Shown here: positions 7,185 through 16,607 of the stretch, in pieces
How positions within the stretch are numbered: the stretch's first letter is position 1
Layout: the number at the start of each line of letters is the position of its first letter
Origin: Aquisalimonas sp007126095
GTDB lineage: Bacteria > Pseudomonadota > Gammaproteobacteria > Nitrococcales > Aquisalimonadaceae
Direction of reading: 5' to 3'
DNA: 64,000 nt
Assembly: GCF_048323695.1 (NCBI RefSeq)
Contig: NZ_JBLWFT010000001.1
Location: 868,001-932,000, forward strand
Position numbers and translations under genes: made by a program
The notes under the pieces: model-generated
The model's input: the letters and a program-made list of their open reading frames with translations, nothing else
What the model was told of the DNA's origin: nothing
Databases searched by the model: none

Positions 7185-9068
7185 ATGCCCAAGCTGCCCA
7201 AGCCTCGTATTCCCGAGCAGTATGGCTGGCTGCTGTTTGCGCTTGCCTTGCTGATCGTCTTGCTGATGCTCTCCACTGGCGTGCCAACAGAGCAGCGGCA
7301 CGACATCCCGTACAGCACATTCAAGACCCTGACCCGGGACGGAGTAGTGCTTGAGGTCACCATGCGGGGCCATCAGGTCGAGGGGCAACTGAGCGAGCAG
7401 CGCAGCATCGGCCCGGACGGTGAGCGCGGCGAACTATTTGCCACCCGGATCCCCGCCAGTGGCGATGACGGCCTGCTCCCGCTGCTGGAGCAGCAGCGGG
7501 TCAGCGTGCAGGTCAAGCCCGACACCGACGGCGCGGGGCTGACCCGACTGCTGTTCTTCGTCCCCTGGCTGTTCCTGATCCTGCTGTTCTTCCTGCTCTT
7601 CCGCAGAACCGCCGGAGGTGCCGGGGGCAGTGGCCCCGGCGGCCTGGGCGATTTTCTCAACAAGGGGATTCACCTGCAGGCGAACGTGCCGAAGGTGCGC
7701 TTCGACGACGTGGCAGGGCACACCAACGCCAAGCGGGAAGTCACGGAGCTCGTTGAGTTCATGCGCGATCCGCAACGCTATCGCAAGCTGGGGGCGGACG
7801 TGCCCCACGGGGTTCTGCTGATGGGGCCGCCGGGCACAGGCAAGACGCTGCTGGCCCGGGCACTGGCCGGCGAGGCGGGTGTGCCCTTCTTCTCCATCTC
7901 GGCCTCGGAGTTCATCGAGGTGTACGTGGGGGTCGGCGCCTCGCGCGTGCGGCGGCTGTTCGAAGCAGCCAAGAAGGCAGCACCGGCGATCATCTTCATC
8001 GACGAGCTCGACAGCGTGGGCCGCACCCGGGGCGCGGGCGTGGGCGGTGGCCACGACGAGCGCGAACAGACGCTGAACCAGATCCTGGCGGAGATGGATG
8101 GTTTCGAGTCCAGCGATGCCGTCATCGTCCTGGCCGCCACCAACCGCCCGGACGTCCTGGACCCGGCCCTGCTCCGCCCCGGCCGCTTCGACCGGCACGT
8201 CACGCTGGACCTGCCCGACCGCCAGGAGCGGGAAGCCATTCTTGCGGTGCATACCAGCAGGGTCCCGCTCGCGGACGACGCCGACCTAGCCAGGATCAGC
8301 GCGGGGACACCCGGCTTTTCGGGGGCGGACCTGCGCAACCTGGTCAACGAGGCTGCCATGGCCGCCGCGCGCGAAGACGCCGAGCAGGTGGCCATGAAAC
8401 ACTTCGAAGAGTGCCGTGACCGCCTACTGCTGGGTACCGCCCGTACCCTGGCCATTCACCCGGAAGAGCGGCACCGGCTGGCCGTCCACGAGTGCGGGCA
8501 CACGGTGGTTGCATACCACGCCCCGGACGCGGACCCCCTCTACAAGGTCTCCATCATTCCCCGCGGACGCTCCCTCGGCGGCACACAGCAGTTGTCGGAA
8601 CACGAACGGCAGACACTCACCGAAGACTACCTCCACGGGCGCCTGGCGGTTCTGCTGGGCGGCCGGGCGGCGGAGCGCGTGGTCCTTGGCAACGTGAGCT
8701 CCGGCGCGGATGACGACATTCGCCAGGCAACCTCGCTGGCCCGCGCGATGGTCGGGCGCTGGGGCATGTCACCCGACCTGGGGCCGGTGGATTTGCGGGA
8801 CAGCGACGACCAACCCTTCCTCGGCCGTGAGATGGCGCTGCACCGCCACCACTCGGAGCATGCCGCACGGCAGGTGGACGAGGCCGTGCACGCACTCTTG
8901 AAGGAAGCGGAAGGGCGCGCCGAGGCCATCATCACGAAGCACCGGGCCGCCTTCGACCGTCTGGTACAGGATCTGGAACAACAGGAGACCCTGGACCGGG
9001 AAGCGATCGAGCAGTGCCTGACCGACGAGCCGGCAGCAACCGGGGCATCGTCAATCATGACGCGGTGA
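7185..9068 (+). CDS. ftsH: FtsH-family ATP-dependent zinc metalloprotease
   Basis: 627 residues. Two N-terminal membrane segments (about 10-32 and 124-145) flank a periplasmic domain. The AAA+ domain has Walker A GPPGTGKT (about 214-221), Walker B IIFIDELD and the second region of homology ATNRPDVLDPALLRPGRFD. The protease domain has the zinc motif HECGH (435-439), where most FtsH have HEAGH, and a downstream Asp-containing helix. It degrades membrane and regulatory proteins at the inner membrane. The context (no rrmJ/folP neighbours) suggests an additional accessory copy rather than the housekeeping one. Its last 18 bases overlap the convergent lipid-kinase gene. Confidence 0.9.
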   Translation: MPKLPKPRIPEQYGWLLFALALLIVLLMLSTGVPTEQRHDIPYSTFKTLTRDGVVLEVTMRGHQVEGQLSEQRSIGPDGERGELFATRIPASGDDGLLPLLEQQRVSVQVKPDTDGAGLTRLLFFVPWLFLILLFFLLFRRTAGGAGGSGPGGLGDFLNKGIHLQANVPKVRFDDVAGHTNAKREVTELVEFMRDPQRYRKLGADVPHGVLLMGPPGTGKTLLARALAGEAGVPFFSISASEFIEVYVGVGASRVRRLFEAAKKAAPAIIFIDELDSVGRTRGAGVGGGHDEREQTLNQILAEMDGFESSDAVIVLAATNRPDVLDPALLRPGRFDRHVTLDLPDRQEREAILAVHTSRVPLADDADLARISAGTPGFSGADLRNLVNEAAMAAAREDAEQVAMKHFEECRDRLLLGTARTLAIHPEERHRLAVHECGHTVVAYHAPDADPLYKVSIIPRGRSLGGTQQLSEHERQTLTEDYLHGRLAVLLGGRAAERVVLGNVSSGADDDIRQATSLARAMVGRWGMSPDLGPVDLRDSDDQPFLGREMALHRHHSEHAARQVDEAVHALLKEAEGRAEAIITKHRAAFDRLVQDLEQQETLDREAIEQCLTDEPAATGASSIMTR

Positions 9069-9995
9069 CACCCCCACCCCACCGGCGCAGGGAGCACCCA
9101 GAACTGCCAGCGACCGGGGCAGCAGCCGCACCTCGATACGCACAGCATGGCTGGCGACCCACTCGCCGTCACTGTGCACCATGGCGCCTTCCGCGCACGT
9201 GATGGAAAGGTGGGTGGTTCGCTCCAGCGCCACCTCGGGGTGGCGGCCGTGGCTGCCTTTCACTGCCGACAGCAGGATCCGCAAAATCCGCCGCACCGGC
9301 ATGGCATCGGCTAGACACACATGCAGCCAGCCATCATCCATGCGGGCCTGTGGTAGCAGCTGGAAACCGCCGCCGCACCAACGGCCCTTGCCCACCACCA
9401 CCAGGAACAGCCTTTGGCTGATGCAGCCTGAATCGCTGGTGAAAGTCATGTGCTGCGAGTGATACGTGAACAGGCCACGCAAAGCAGCGACCAGATAGCT
9501 GGAGAAACCCTTGAGAAGGCCGGCATGGGAAGCGGTCGCGGCCACCACACCGGGGTAGCCGACACCAAGCCCCACAAGGAAACGGTGGCGCGAGCGCTCA
9601 CCATCGGCGTGCAAGACCACCACCTCACCCACATCACAGAGGCCGGCGGTTGCCGTGTTGAAGAATGCCACCGCCTTCGCGACCTCCTGCGGGGTTTCGA
9701 GCATCCGCGCGAAATCGTTGCCCGAGCCGCTCGGCAGCACACCAAGCGCTGCCTCGCCTCCCGCCAGGGCACTGCCAATCTCACTCACCGTGCCATCGCC
9801 GCCCACCGCCACCACGATCCGCCCGCGGTCACTCCGGCGCTCCTCCGCCCAGCGTCGGGCGTCACCAGGCTGACGCGTGATGAGCACTTCGGCCCCGGGC
9901 GCCTGCGCGCGGATCTTCCGCAACAGGGGATATCCCCTGCGGGCCTCGCGGCCTCCGCCGGCGGCCGGGTTGACGATAAAACTCAGGCGACGCAC
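9051..9995 (-). CDS. Diacylglycerol kinase-family lipid kinase (YegS/DagK-like)
   Basis: 314 residues. The N-terminal catalytic domain starts with FIVNPAAGGG and carries the nucleotide-binding motif VAVGGDGTVSEI and the GVLPSGSGNDFARML segment, both diagnostic for the DAGK/YegS/sphingosine-kinase fold. The C-terminal beta-sandwich is present. It probably phosphorylates diacylglycerol or a related lipid at the cytoplasmic membrane face. It converges with and overlaps the ftsH-like gene by 18 bases. The gap to the GNAT gene at 10108 is about 110 bases. Confidence 0.88.
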   Translation of the reverse strand: MRRLSFIVNPAAGGGREARRGYPLLRKIRAQAPGAEVLITRQPGDARRWAEERRSDRGRIVVAVGGDGTVSEIGSALAGGEAALGVLPSGSGNDFARMLETPQEVAKAVAFFNTATAGLCDVGEVVVLHADGERSRHRFLVGLGVGYPGVVAATASHAGLLKGFSSYLVAALRGLFTYHSQHMTFTSDSGCISQRLFLVVVGKGRWCGGGFQLLPQARMDDGWLHVCLADAMPVRRILRILLSAVKGSHGRHPEVALERTTHLSITCAEGAMVHSDGEWVASHAVRIEVRLLPRSLAVLGAPCAGGVGVSPRHD

Positions 9996-10107
9996 GGATT
10001 CTCGGGAGCAATCCGTCCATCAGCGCAAACTCGTCCGACGTCAGTTACCCCAGGGTGTAATGCGCCAAACACGCCACTGCCTCCTTCCGGCCCTTCCGGG
10101 CCCCGAA

Positions 10108-10677
10108 TCAAACCCTGCGCCGCATCAGCAGCACGTTCTTTCCCAGACGGGTCACGGCTTGAAACCCTTCTCTGGCGTACAGCGCGACCGAGCCCGTGTG
10201 CGGAGGCTGGCCAGTGTAAGCAATATCCAGCGGAAACGCCTCTACCACGCCGCCTCCGCGCGCCTCGATGCGCGCTAGCGCTGCTCGCAGGGCCACGACC
10301 GACAACCCCTGCCGCCGCCGTTGCTTGTCCACAAACAAACAAGTAATGCGCCATTGCGGGCGTTCCCAGGCCGGGAGCTCAAGCTTTCCGTAGGCTCGGC
10401 CACGGTCAATTCGGGGAAACGCCTGCGGTGGCCCGAACTGGCACCATGCCAAGGGGCATCCTGCGTCATAAACCAGGATGCCGTGCCCCCGCCCGTCACG
10501 CGCCAGGCCTTCGTGGAAACTCCGACGCGACTCCTTCGTCATGTTGTCGAACTCGGCGGACGCACACCGGAAATAGGTGCACCAGCACCCGCCCCGTACC
10601 CCCTTGTGCTTTCCAAAGAGCGCCTGAAAATCGGCCCACGTCTCCGTCGACAGGTCTCTGACTTCCACGCCCGACAT
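10108..10677 (-). CDS. GNAT-family N-acetyltransferase
   Basis: 189 residues. The start MSGVEVRDLS at 10677 is preceded by GGATGGAG; the longer upstream reading has no support. The acetyl-CoA-binding region ITCLFVDKQRRRQGLSVVAL carries the Q/R-x-x-G-x-A/G-like loop RRRQGL, and the C-terminus YAREGFQAVTRLGKNVLLM is the typical last strand of the fold. A Cys-rich WCTYFRC segment near residue 30 is shared with a small GNAT subgroup. Substrate unknown. About 58 bases of its 3' end recur, about 93 % identical, in the pseudogene at 24977-25034. Confidence 0.82.
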   Translation of the reverse strand: MSGVEVRDLSTETWADFQALFGKHKGVRGGCWCTYFRCASAEFDNMTKESRRSFHEGLARDGRGHGILVYDAGCPLAWCQFGPPQAFPRIDRGRAYGKLELPAWERPQWRITCLFVDKQRRRQGLSVVALRAALARIEARGGGVVEAFPLDIAYTGQPPHTGSVALYAREGFQAVTRLGKNVLLMRRRV

Positions 10678-10708
10678 GGCTCCATCCCGTTCCTGCCACA
10701 ACACAACT

Positions 10709-11638
10709 CTAGTCGATAACGCCAGGCAGCAGGCCGGTGCTGGCCGCTGCAACGATCGCTTCCCGTAACCAGACGTGGCGCGGATCGGTCTGGTGCCGGG
10801 CGTGCCAGAGCAGGCTCATGGTGAACCCGCCGACGTCCAGCGGCGGTGGCACCTCCACAAATCGCCCCATCCCCGCGGCTGTTCGCGCAAGGCTCGCCGG
10901 GAGCGTCATCACCTGATCCGAGTGGGCCGCGATCTCCACCGCCGCAAGGAAGCTCGGCACGCGCACGTGCACCCGCCGCTTGCGCCCCATTCGGGCGAGC
11001 GCCGCGTCGACGGGGGCCTCGCCCTCCCCGGTCACGCTCACGACGATATGTCCCAGTTCCAGATAGCGATCCAGAGTGAGTTCCCTGTTCGCCGCCGGGT
11101 GCTCGGAGCGCATCAGCGTGACCAGGCTGTCGTTGTACAGCCGGCGCCGGTGGATTCCCGCCGGCGCCTCCTCGATCACGCCGACCACTGCATCGACGGC
11201 ATCCCGTTCCAGGGCGTCCAGGGGCGCCGGGCCCACGGGGGCCACATCAAGGTCGAGATTGGGCGCCTCCGCGGCAAGGCGGGCAAGCAGAGGCGGCGCA
11301 AGCACGGCGGTCTCGAGATCCAGCATCAACAAGCGCACCGTGCCGGTGGCTGTCGCCGGGTCAAAGGGGGTTGCCTCCAGCAGCGTGCCGACCTGGATCA
11401 GCGCGCCCCGGAGGCTCGGCCGGAGCGCATCGGCGCGGGCCGTGAGAACGTAGCCCTGCCGCGTCTCCACCAGCAGCCTGTCACCGAAGAGCTTGCGCAG
11501 ACGGCCCAGAGCACGGCTCACGGCGGGCTGACTCATGCCGAGGCGGGCCGAGGCGCGCGTCACGCTCCGCTCCTCCAGCAGCGCCTCCAGCACCACCAGC
11601 AGATTCAGGTCGACTCCACGTAATTCCACTTCATGCAT
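10709..11638 (-). CDS. LysR-family transcriptional regulator
   Basis: 309 residues. The N-terminal winged HTH (residues 5-65) contains VDLNLLVVLEALLEERSVTR and LGMSQPAVSRALGRLRKLFG, both canonical for LysR. The effector domain follows to the C-terminus. ATG 11638 begins MHEVELRG; an in-frame ATG at 11656 is possible. It is divergent from the NmrA-like gene at 11735 with about 96 bases between, the standard layout for a LysR regulator and its target. Two ATGCAT palindromes in the gap are candidate binding sites. Confidence 0.9.
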   Translation of the reverse strand: MHEVELRGVDLNLLVVLEALLEERSVTRASARLGMSQPAVSRALGRLRKLFGDRLLVETRQGYVLTARADALRPSLRGALIQVGTLLEATPFDPATATGTVRLLMLDLETAVLAPPLLARLAAEAPNLDLDVAPVGPAPLDALERDAVDAVVGVIEEAPAGIHRRRLYNDSLVTLMRSEHPAANRELTLDRYLELGHIVVSVTGEGEAPVDAALARMGRKRRVHVRVPSFLAAVEIAAHSDQVMTLPASLARTAAGMGRFVEVPPPLDVGGFTMSLLWHARHQTDPRHVWLREAIVAAASTGLLPGVID

Positions 11639-11660
11639 AGTCACAATATTACGCATGCAT
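11633..11660. promoter_or_regulatory. Candidate LysR operator: paired ATGCAT palindromes
   Basis: ATGCAT occurs at 11633-11638 and 11655-11660, centre to centre 22 bases (two helical turns), with the AT-rich AATATT between. The pair sits at the lysR start and in front of the divergent NmrA-like gene. This is an inference from position and symmetry only. Confidence 0.35.
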
Positions 11661-11734
11661 TGGCCGAATGGAATACTGCGCTGCATGCTTTCCCTGCAAC
11701 ACAACGAACACGCAACCAATCGGAGGACAGAGCG

Positions 11735-12610
11735 ATGAACGTGGTCTTTGGAGCAAACGGCAGGGCCGGAGGCGAAACCGCACGTGCACTGATCGAGCGT
11801 GGCGCCCCGGTCAAGGTGGTGGTCCGTCGTCCCGAACAGGGCGAACGCTGGCGTGCGAAAGGTGCCCATGTCGCCGTCGCGGACCTGTACGACACCGACC
11901 AGGTCGCGCGAGCACTGCAAGGGGCGACGGCCGCGTTTCTGCTGAGCCCGCCACCTCTGGCCGGCGATCCCTTCTCGCAGGCTACGCAGCTTGGCGAGGC
12001 CCTTGCCGAGGCGGTCGGGCGGGCGGAGCTTGCCAGGGTTGTGGTGCAGTCGTCCGTGGGCGCTCAGCACGACGCCGGCACGGGCGTCATCGCTACACTG
12101 CACACGCTTGAGAAAGCGCTGGCAGGCACCGCGCCCGCCATCGCCTTTCTGCGCTGTGGCTACTTCGTGGAGACCTGGTCGGAAGTGGCCGAGGCCGCCA
12201 TCTCGGAGGGCGTTCTGCCCTCGTTCCTGGATGTCGACCAGAGAATCCCCATGGTCAGCACCATGGACATCGGAGTGGCCGCGGCCCGCCTCCTGACCGA
12301 GGAGTGGCAGGGCGAGCGCATCGTCGAGCTCAGCGGCCCGCGGGACTGGAGCGCACGAGACGTGGCGACCGCCTTCGCGAACGTTCTCGGGCACCCGGTG
12401 GAGCCGGTGTTGATCCCGCCGGAACAGCGCCACGGCATCCTCACCGACGAAGGGGTAGCGCCGGAAGTCGCCTCGGCCCTGCTTGGCATGTACGACGGCC
12501 TCGCCAGCGGCCGGGTCACCCGTGAACAAGGCACGGCGAACTGGCGTGGCTCCACGCCCCTGCAAACCGCGGTCAAGCGCATCGTCGCGGCAGTGCATGC
12601 TGCGGCGTGA
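11735..12610 (+). CDS. NmrA-like NAD(P)-binding oxidoreductase
   Basis: 291 residues with an N-terminal Rossmann fold: NVVFGANGRAGGETARAL carries GxxGxxG, followed by KVVVRRPEQGERW and a predicted Asp in ADLYD. It resembles NmrA/HSCARG or quinone oxidoreductase 2-like atypical short-chain dehydrogenases, which act as redox sensors or reductases. CGGAGGACAG precedes ATG 11735; the longer upstream reading runs through the divergent promoter. Probably controlled by the adjacent LysR protein. The enzymatic substrate cannot be told. Confidence 0.87.
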   Translation: MNVVFGANGRAGGETARALIERGAPVKVVVRRPEQGERWRAKGAHVAVADLYDTDQVARALQGATAAFLLSPPPLAGDPFSQATQLGEALAEAVGRAELARVVVQSSVGAQHDAGTGVIATLHTLEKALAGTAPAIAFLRCGYFVETWSEVAEAAISEGVLPSFLDVDQRIPMVSTMDIGVAAARLLTEEWQGERIVELSGPRDWSARDVATAFANVLGHPVEPVLIPPEQRHGILTDEGVAPEVASALLGMYDGLASGRVTREQGTANWRGSTPLQTAVKRIVAAVHAAA

Positions 12611-12722
12611 GACGCCATTCACGACTGAAGACCGCCAGCTTCAGTTATGTAATGTTCATGGGCCACGTCCAGGACACGCTCACCACGCCGACGCACCCAG
12701 GGGTGCGCCGGCCAGCCCGCGG

Positions 12723-12944
12723 CTATCGCCCCTCGTCGCGTTCCGCTACGAGCCAGTCGTCGAGCAGATCCGCCGGCAGAGTGGCCATCATCGGGCGACG
12801 CTCGATGATCTGCGCCTTGGCCTTCTCCAGCGCCTCCTGTTCGGTATCCGCCTCCACCCGGTAGACGTCCTCTGCCAGATGTCCAAGGGACGCGCGGGCA
12901 TCACGCATGGCTGAAGGGGCGACACTGCATTTCCACTGCGGCAT
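12723..12944 (-). CDS. Small conserved-type hypothetical protein (73 aa)
   Basis: 73 residues starting MPQWKCSVAPSAM. GGAGG precedes ATG 12944. The rest is amphipathic and charged (VYRVEADTEQEALEKAKAQ, then an acidic C-terminus DDWLVAERDEGR). No signal peptide or membrane segment. The position 20 bases after the DUF2189-like membrane protein on the same strand suggests co-transcription. Not recognised. Confidence 0.55.
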   Translation of the reverse strand: MPQWKCSVAPSAMRDARASLGHLAEDVYRVEADTEQEALEKAKAQIIERRPMMATLPADLLDDWLVAERDEGR

Positions 12945-12964
12945 GACACTGGGCCTCCCGGCTG

Positions 12965-13771
12965 TTAGGCGTTGCCTTCCGAAACCAGTTCCTTGTAAGC
13001 ATGCCAGCTTGCATGCCCCAGCACCGGCAGCGCCAGGGCAAGCCCGATCAGCCCGGTCGCCAGCCCGAGGACGGTGACACCGGTTAGAATGGCGCCCCAC
13101 AGGAGCATCGGGCGCAGGTTCTGCTTCACCACCGCCAGGCTGGTAATCACCGCTTCGAGGACGCTGGCGCCGGGCTGATCCAGCAGCCGCGGGATCGAGA
13201 CCACGCTGAGCGCGAAGGCGGTGAACGCGAGCACCGCACCAATGGCGGTGCCGACCACGACCAGTGCCACACCGGAGCCCGACAGCAGAAGATCCGAGTA
13301 GACCTTTGTCGCGTCGACGGTGGGGATGCTCGTGCCGAAGAACAGCGCGAACAGCAGCGTGGCGAACCGGATCCACGCCAGCAGGAATACCATCAGCAAC
13401 ACCCCCATCAGGGCAATCTGCGTGGCGTTCCGCCGCCAGGCAAGGAGTGAGGGCACCAGTGCGGGCTGCCTGCCCTGCTCCAGTTGCTGGCTCATGGCGT
13501 AGGTACCGACTGCCACCAGGGGACCCATGAGCATGAAACCTGCCACCAACGGCAGAAGCCACGAGCCTTGCCCTGCAGCCCAAAGGCCGCCGATGATGGC
13601 GAGGCTGACGAGCACCCAGATGAGCCCGTAGCCCAGGCTGGTTGCCGGAGTGCGGGTCAGATCCCGCCAGCCTGCCCGCAGCCAGGCCCAGGGCCGGTCC
13701 ATGCCGACCTGATGGATGTTGACCGGCTGATCGCCACCGAGGTCCAGTCTCGCCATTGCCGTTCCCGCCAT
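12965..13771 (-). CDS. DUF2189-family integral membrane protein
   Basis: 268 residues with about six hydrophobic segments (e.g. GLIWVLVSLAIIGGLW, LVAGFMLMGPLVAVGTYAM, IALMGVLLMVFLLAWI, VALVVVGTAIGAVLAFTAFA, LGLATGLIGLALALPVLGHA). The family ending GHASWHAYKELV is typical of DUF2189 proteins, found beside cytochrome oxidase genes in several proteobacteria. AGGAGGAGAG precedes ATG 13771. It follows the cbb3/ResB cluster by 42 bases on the same strand, so it may be the tail of that transcript. Molecular function unknown. Confidence 0.82.
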   Translation of the reverse strand: MAGTAMARLDLGGDQPVNIHQVGMDRPWAWLRAGWRDLTRTPATSLGYGLIWVLVSLAIIGGLWAAGQGSWLLPLVAGFMLMGPLVAVGTYAMSQQLEQGRQPALVPSLLAWRRNATQIALMGVLLMVFLLAWIRFATLLFALFFGTSIPTVDATKVYSDLLLSGSGVALVVVGTAIGAVLAFTAFALSVVSIPRLLDQPGASVLEAVITSLAVVKQNLRPMLLWGAILTGVTVLGLATGLIGLALALPVLGHASWHAYKELVSEGNA

Positions 13772-13813
13772 GACTCTCCTCCTGTTCTATCGTTGTTTCT
13801 GTTGTTCCAAGTA

Positions 13814-15838
13814 TTACCCATTCCGGCATGGCCCGCCTTGCCCGAACCGCGCCTCCAGCGTGCGCACCATGCCGGTGAAGGACACCTGCAGCCCCAGAGG
13901 ATCTCGTGGACTGTTGGCCGCGATAAGCACCGCGCTGCCGGTGCCATCCGGACGGATCCGGCACCACACACGGCGGTGGCTGACGTAGAACATCAGCACC
14001 AGGCCCACCGTCAGCAGGGCGAAGCCGGTATAGACCAGGGGCTTACCCGGCGTTCGCGCCACCTCCAGGCCGGTGGCCTGCCGTTGCTGGAAATCCGTGG
14101 GCTGGAGGTACACCGGTGCCCCGTAGCGGTGTACCGCGGGCAGGGTCTCCAGGCTGTGCTCCAGGAACCGCTGCTCCGCGGACGACAGGGACTCCGGGGC
14201 ATCCCCGCCGCCCTGCTCCACTGCCCGGCGATACCCCTGCTCGACGGTTTCCATGAGCACGTCCCAGGCCAGTTCGCGCCATAATTCTTGCTGTTCTTCG
14301 GGGAGATTCGCCGCGGCAAGGCGCTCTTCCAAGGCCGCCCGCGCGGCCCCGGGACCTTCGCGCAGGAGATCCGCCACCAGCAGCTCGCCCAACCGTGCCA
14401 GGGCCGGCGCCACCGGGCTATCAGAGTCCGGGGCCGGGTCCGCGCCGGCCAGCACCCGCGGCACTGCCTCGCGGGCCAGGTGCTGCACCTGCTCGCGCTG
14501 GCGCAACATGCCATGCAGGCGCAGGAACGTGCCGGGGCTGCGCTCGCCGTCCGCCGGGATGTGCAGGTACCGGAAGGATTCCGCCGGCCCGTCGCGCACG
14601 CCGGCAACGAAGAAGGCGCCATCGTCCAGGTCCGCCGGCAGCATGTAGACCTCGAACTCGCGGGACTCGCCGGTTTCCGCCCGCAGGCGGTAGGTGAAGC
14701 TCGGCCCCAGGTTGCGGTTGTCCGCGCGCTGCCCGGGGACGGACTCCACGTTGTGCACGGCAAAGTCCACCGGCTCCAGCGTGTAGTTGCGGCCCCCGGC
14801 CTCCACGCGCTGGCCGCGGGGAATGCGGGCCTCGATCTCGCGTGGCTCCCCGCCCCCGGCGAGGTCCCACTTGTCCAGGCGCAGCTGCGAGCCACCGTCG
14901 CCGAAGTTGGCCTGGTAGATGGAATAGTCGCCGTAGTGCAGCGGCTTGTTCACAGCGATGGTCTCGCGCAAGGGCTCGCCCAGCTCCGGGGCATGCAGCA
15001 CCACATCACTTTCGAATGAGCGCGGCTCGCCGCTGGCGTAGTGCTCCACACGGAACGCCTCCACCTCGAGCATGAATGGCAGCTCCTGCACCAGGAAGCC
15101 GTCCCCCCGCGCCATGTAGACCACGCTGGCCCGCTCCCCCTCGGGGATGGTGACAATCCCGCGGAACGCTCCGCTGTCCACGGGCAGGCGGCTGGCGCTG
15201 TCCATGTCCGCCACGGGCCGCTGCTCCGTGGCGACCCGCACGTGGCCGGTCCACTCCTGCACCCGGAGCAGCAGGTTGCCGTCTATGAGCGCACCCACGC
15301 CGATCACCACCACCGCCAGATGCGTGAACACGTAACCAAGGCGGTTGCTGCGCCCGCGCATGGCAGCGAGCAGCCGTGTGTCCGCCTCGGTACTCGTCCG
15401 CACGCGGTAGCCGTGCTGCCGCAGAACGGCCCGCGTGGCAGCCTCCGCCTGCTCCGGCGCCGCGTCGACGGCGAGTTCCCGGTGGTTGCGCATCGCCCGC
15501 AGGGAGCTTTCCCGCTGGTTCTCCCGGAACTGACGCATCTCCCGCAGCATGCCCGGCGTCTGGCGATACAGACAGACGGCAACGGACCCCACAAGGAAGA
15601 CCAGCAGCCCCAGATACCAGCCGGAGGTGTACACCTGGAAAAGCCCCAGCGCCCGGTAGGCTTCGAACCAGAACGGCCCGAACTGCACCAGATATTCCTC
15701 AAAGGGGCGCGCCTGGAGGATGATGGTGCCGATGATCGACGCCACCCCCACTGCCACCAGCAGGATGATGGCGAGCCGCATGGAACCGAGGAAACGTAGC
15801 AGCAGCGCGGCCTGGCCGGTGCGGGAGTGGCCTGCCAT
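13814..15838 (-). CDS. resB: ResB-like cytochrome c biogenesis protein
   Basis: 674 residues. Membrane segments near the N-terminus (MRLAIILLVAVGVASIIGTI and WYLGLLVFLVGSVAVCLY), a large periplasmic domain (about 220-590) and a last membrane segment (PLVYTGFALLTVGLVLMFYV) follow ResB/Ccs1 topology. ResB with CcsA delivers haem for cytochrome c maturation (system II); no ccsA partner is visible here. It starts 4 bases after the TauE/SafE-like gene, and the longer upstream reading overlaps that gene. Position at the end of the cbb3 cluster suggests a link to oxidase biogenesis. Confidence 0.85.
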   Translation of the reverse strand: MAGHSRTGQAALLLRFLGSMRLAIILLVAVGVASIIGTIILQARPFEEYLVQFGPFWFEAYRALGLFQVYTSGWYLGLLVFLVGSVAVCLYRQTPGMLREMRQFRENQRESSLRAMRNHRELAVDAAPEQAEAATRAVLRQHGYRVRTSTEADTRLLAAMRGRSNRLGYVFTHLAVVVIGVGALIDGNLLLRVQEWTGHVRVATEQRPVADMDSASRLPVDSGAFRGIVTIPEGERASVVYMARGDGFLVQELPFMLEVEAFRVEHYASGEPRSFESDVVLHAPELGEPLRETIAVNKPLHYGDYSIYQANFGDGGSQLRLDKWDLAGGGEPREIEARIPRGQRVEAGGRNYTLEPVDFAVHNVESVPGQRADNRNLGPSFTYRLRAETGESREFEVYMLPADLDDGAFFVAGVRDGPAESFRYLHIPADGERSPGTFLRLHGMLRQREQVQHLAREAVPRVLAGADPAPDSDSPVAPALARLGELLVADLLREGPGAARAALEERLAAANLPEEQQELWRELAWDVLMETVEQGYRRAVEQGGGDAPESLSSAEQRFLEHSLETLPAVHRYGAPVYLQPTDFQQRQATGLEVARTPGKPLVYTGFALLTVGLVLMFYVSHRRVWCRIRPDGTGSAVLIAANSPRDPLGLQVSFTGMVRTLEARFGQGGPCRNG

Positions 15839-15842
15839 GGTG

Positions 15843-16607
15843 TCAGGACCACGGGCCGGCGAGCCGCGCCGGCTCGGGGCCGATGATGACGGCCGCATGC
15901 TCGCCGTGGCCATCGCCATGGTCGTGCAACAGGTGCGTGACTGGCGTCACCGCCGTCCAGACACCGAACACCATGAGCATGGTGCCGGTGACCAGTCGGG
16001 CATTACGGTGCCCCTGCCAGCGCCTCAGCGCCTGGCCGAAGACCGTGACGCCGGTCATAGCCGGCAGCGTGCCCAGCCCGAACACGAACATGGTCGCCGC
16101 GCCGGCCAGTGGCGACCCGGTCACCGCCGCGGCGATCAGCACGGTATAGACGAGGCCACAGGGCAGCCAGCCCCAGAGCGCGCCCAACATCAGGGCACGG
16201 CCCGGCGTCTGCACCGGGAACAGGCCGCGGGCACGGGGGCCGATATGGCGCCAGAGCCGCCCGCCGATGACTTCGATGCGGCGCAGGCCGCTCCAGTTGA
16301 ACAACAGATGCGCGGCCACGGCGATCAGGATCGCCGCCGTGAGCAAACGCAGGAACACGCCCCACCCGGCAAGATTCAGGGTGGCGCCCACCACGCCGAC
16401 CAGGGTGGCCGCAATGGCGCCGATCAGGCTGTAGCTGCCGATGCGCCCGAGGTTGTAGCACAGACCCAGCCACCAGCGGCGACGCGGGCTGTCACTCTGC
16501 ATGCCGGCACCCAGGCTGCCGGCAACACCGCCGCACATGCCCAGGCAGTGAGTACTGCCGGCCAGGCCGATGAGCAGCGCAGCGACCAGCGTCAGTTCAT
16601 GATCCAT
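15843..16607 (-). CDS. Sulfite exporter TauE/SafE-like membrane protein (cbb3 locus type)
   Basis: 254 residues and six or seven membrane segments. The N-terminal motif HCLGMCGGVAG is diagnostic for the UreH/TauE-SafE-like subfamily often present in cbb3 loci. A second conserved segment, GALWGWLPCGLVYTVL, has the same C-G signature. The C-terminus is a His-rich tail (HDHGDGHGEH), compatible with metal binding. Proteins at this position are thought to act in copper handling or oxidase assembly; the exact transport activity is not established. Overlaps ccoS by 11 bases. Confidence 0.85.
   Translation of the reverse strand: MDHELTLVAALLIGLAGSTHCLGMCGGVAGSLGAGMQSDSPRRRWWLGLCYNLGRIGSYSLIGAIAATLVGVVGATLNLAGWGVFLRLLTAAILIAVAAHLLFNWSGLRRIEVIGGRLWRHIGPRARGLFPVQTPGRALMLGALWGWLPCGLVYTVLIAAAVTGSPLAGAATMFVFGLGTLPAMTGVTVFGQALRRWQGHRNARLVTGTMLMVFGVWTAVTPVTHLLHDHGDGHGEHAAVIIGPEPARLAGPWS

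Noticed and set aside
11639..12622. N-terminal extension of the LysR frame across the NmrA-like gene
   Set aside because: The extension is antisense to a real gene with its own RBS; the LysR domain begins exactly at ATG 11638.
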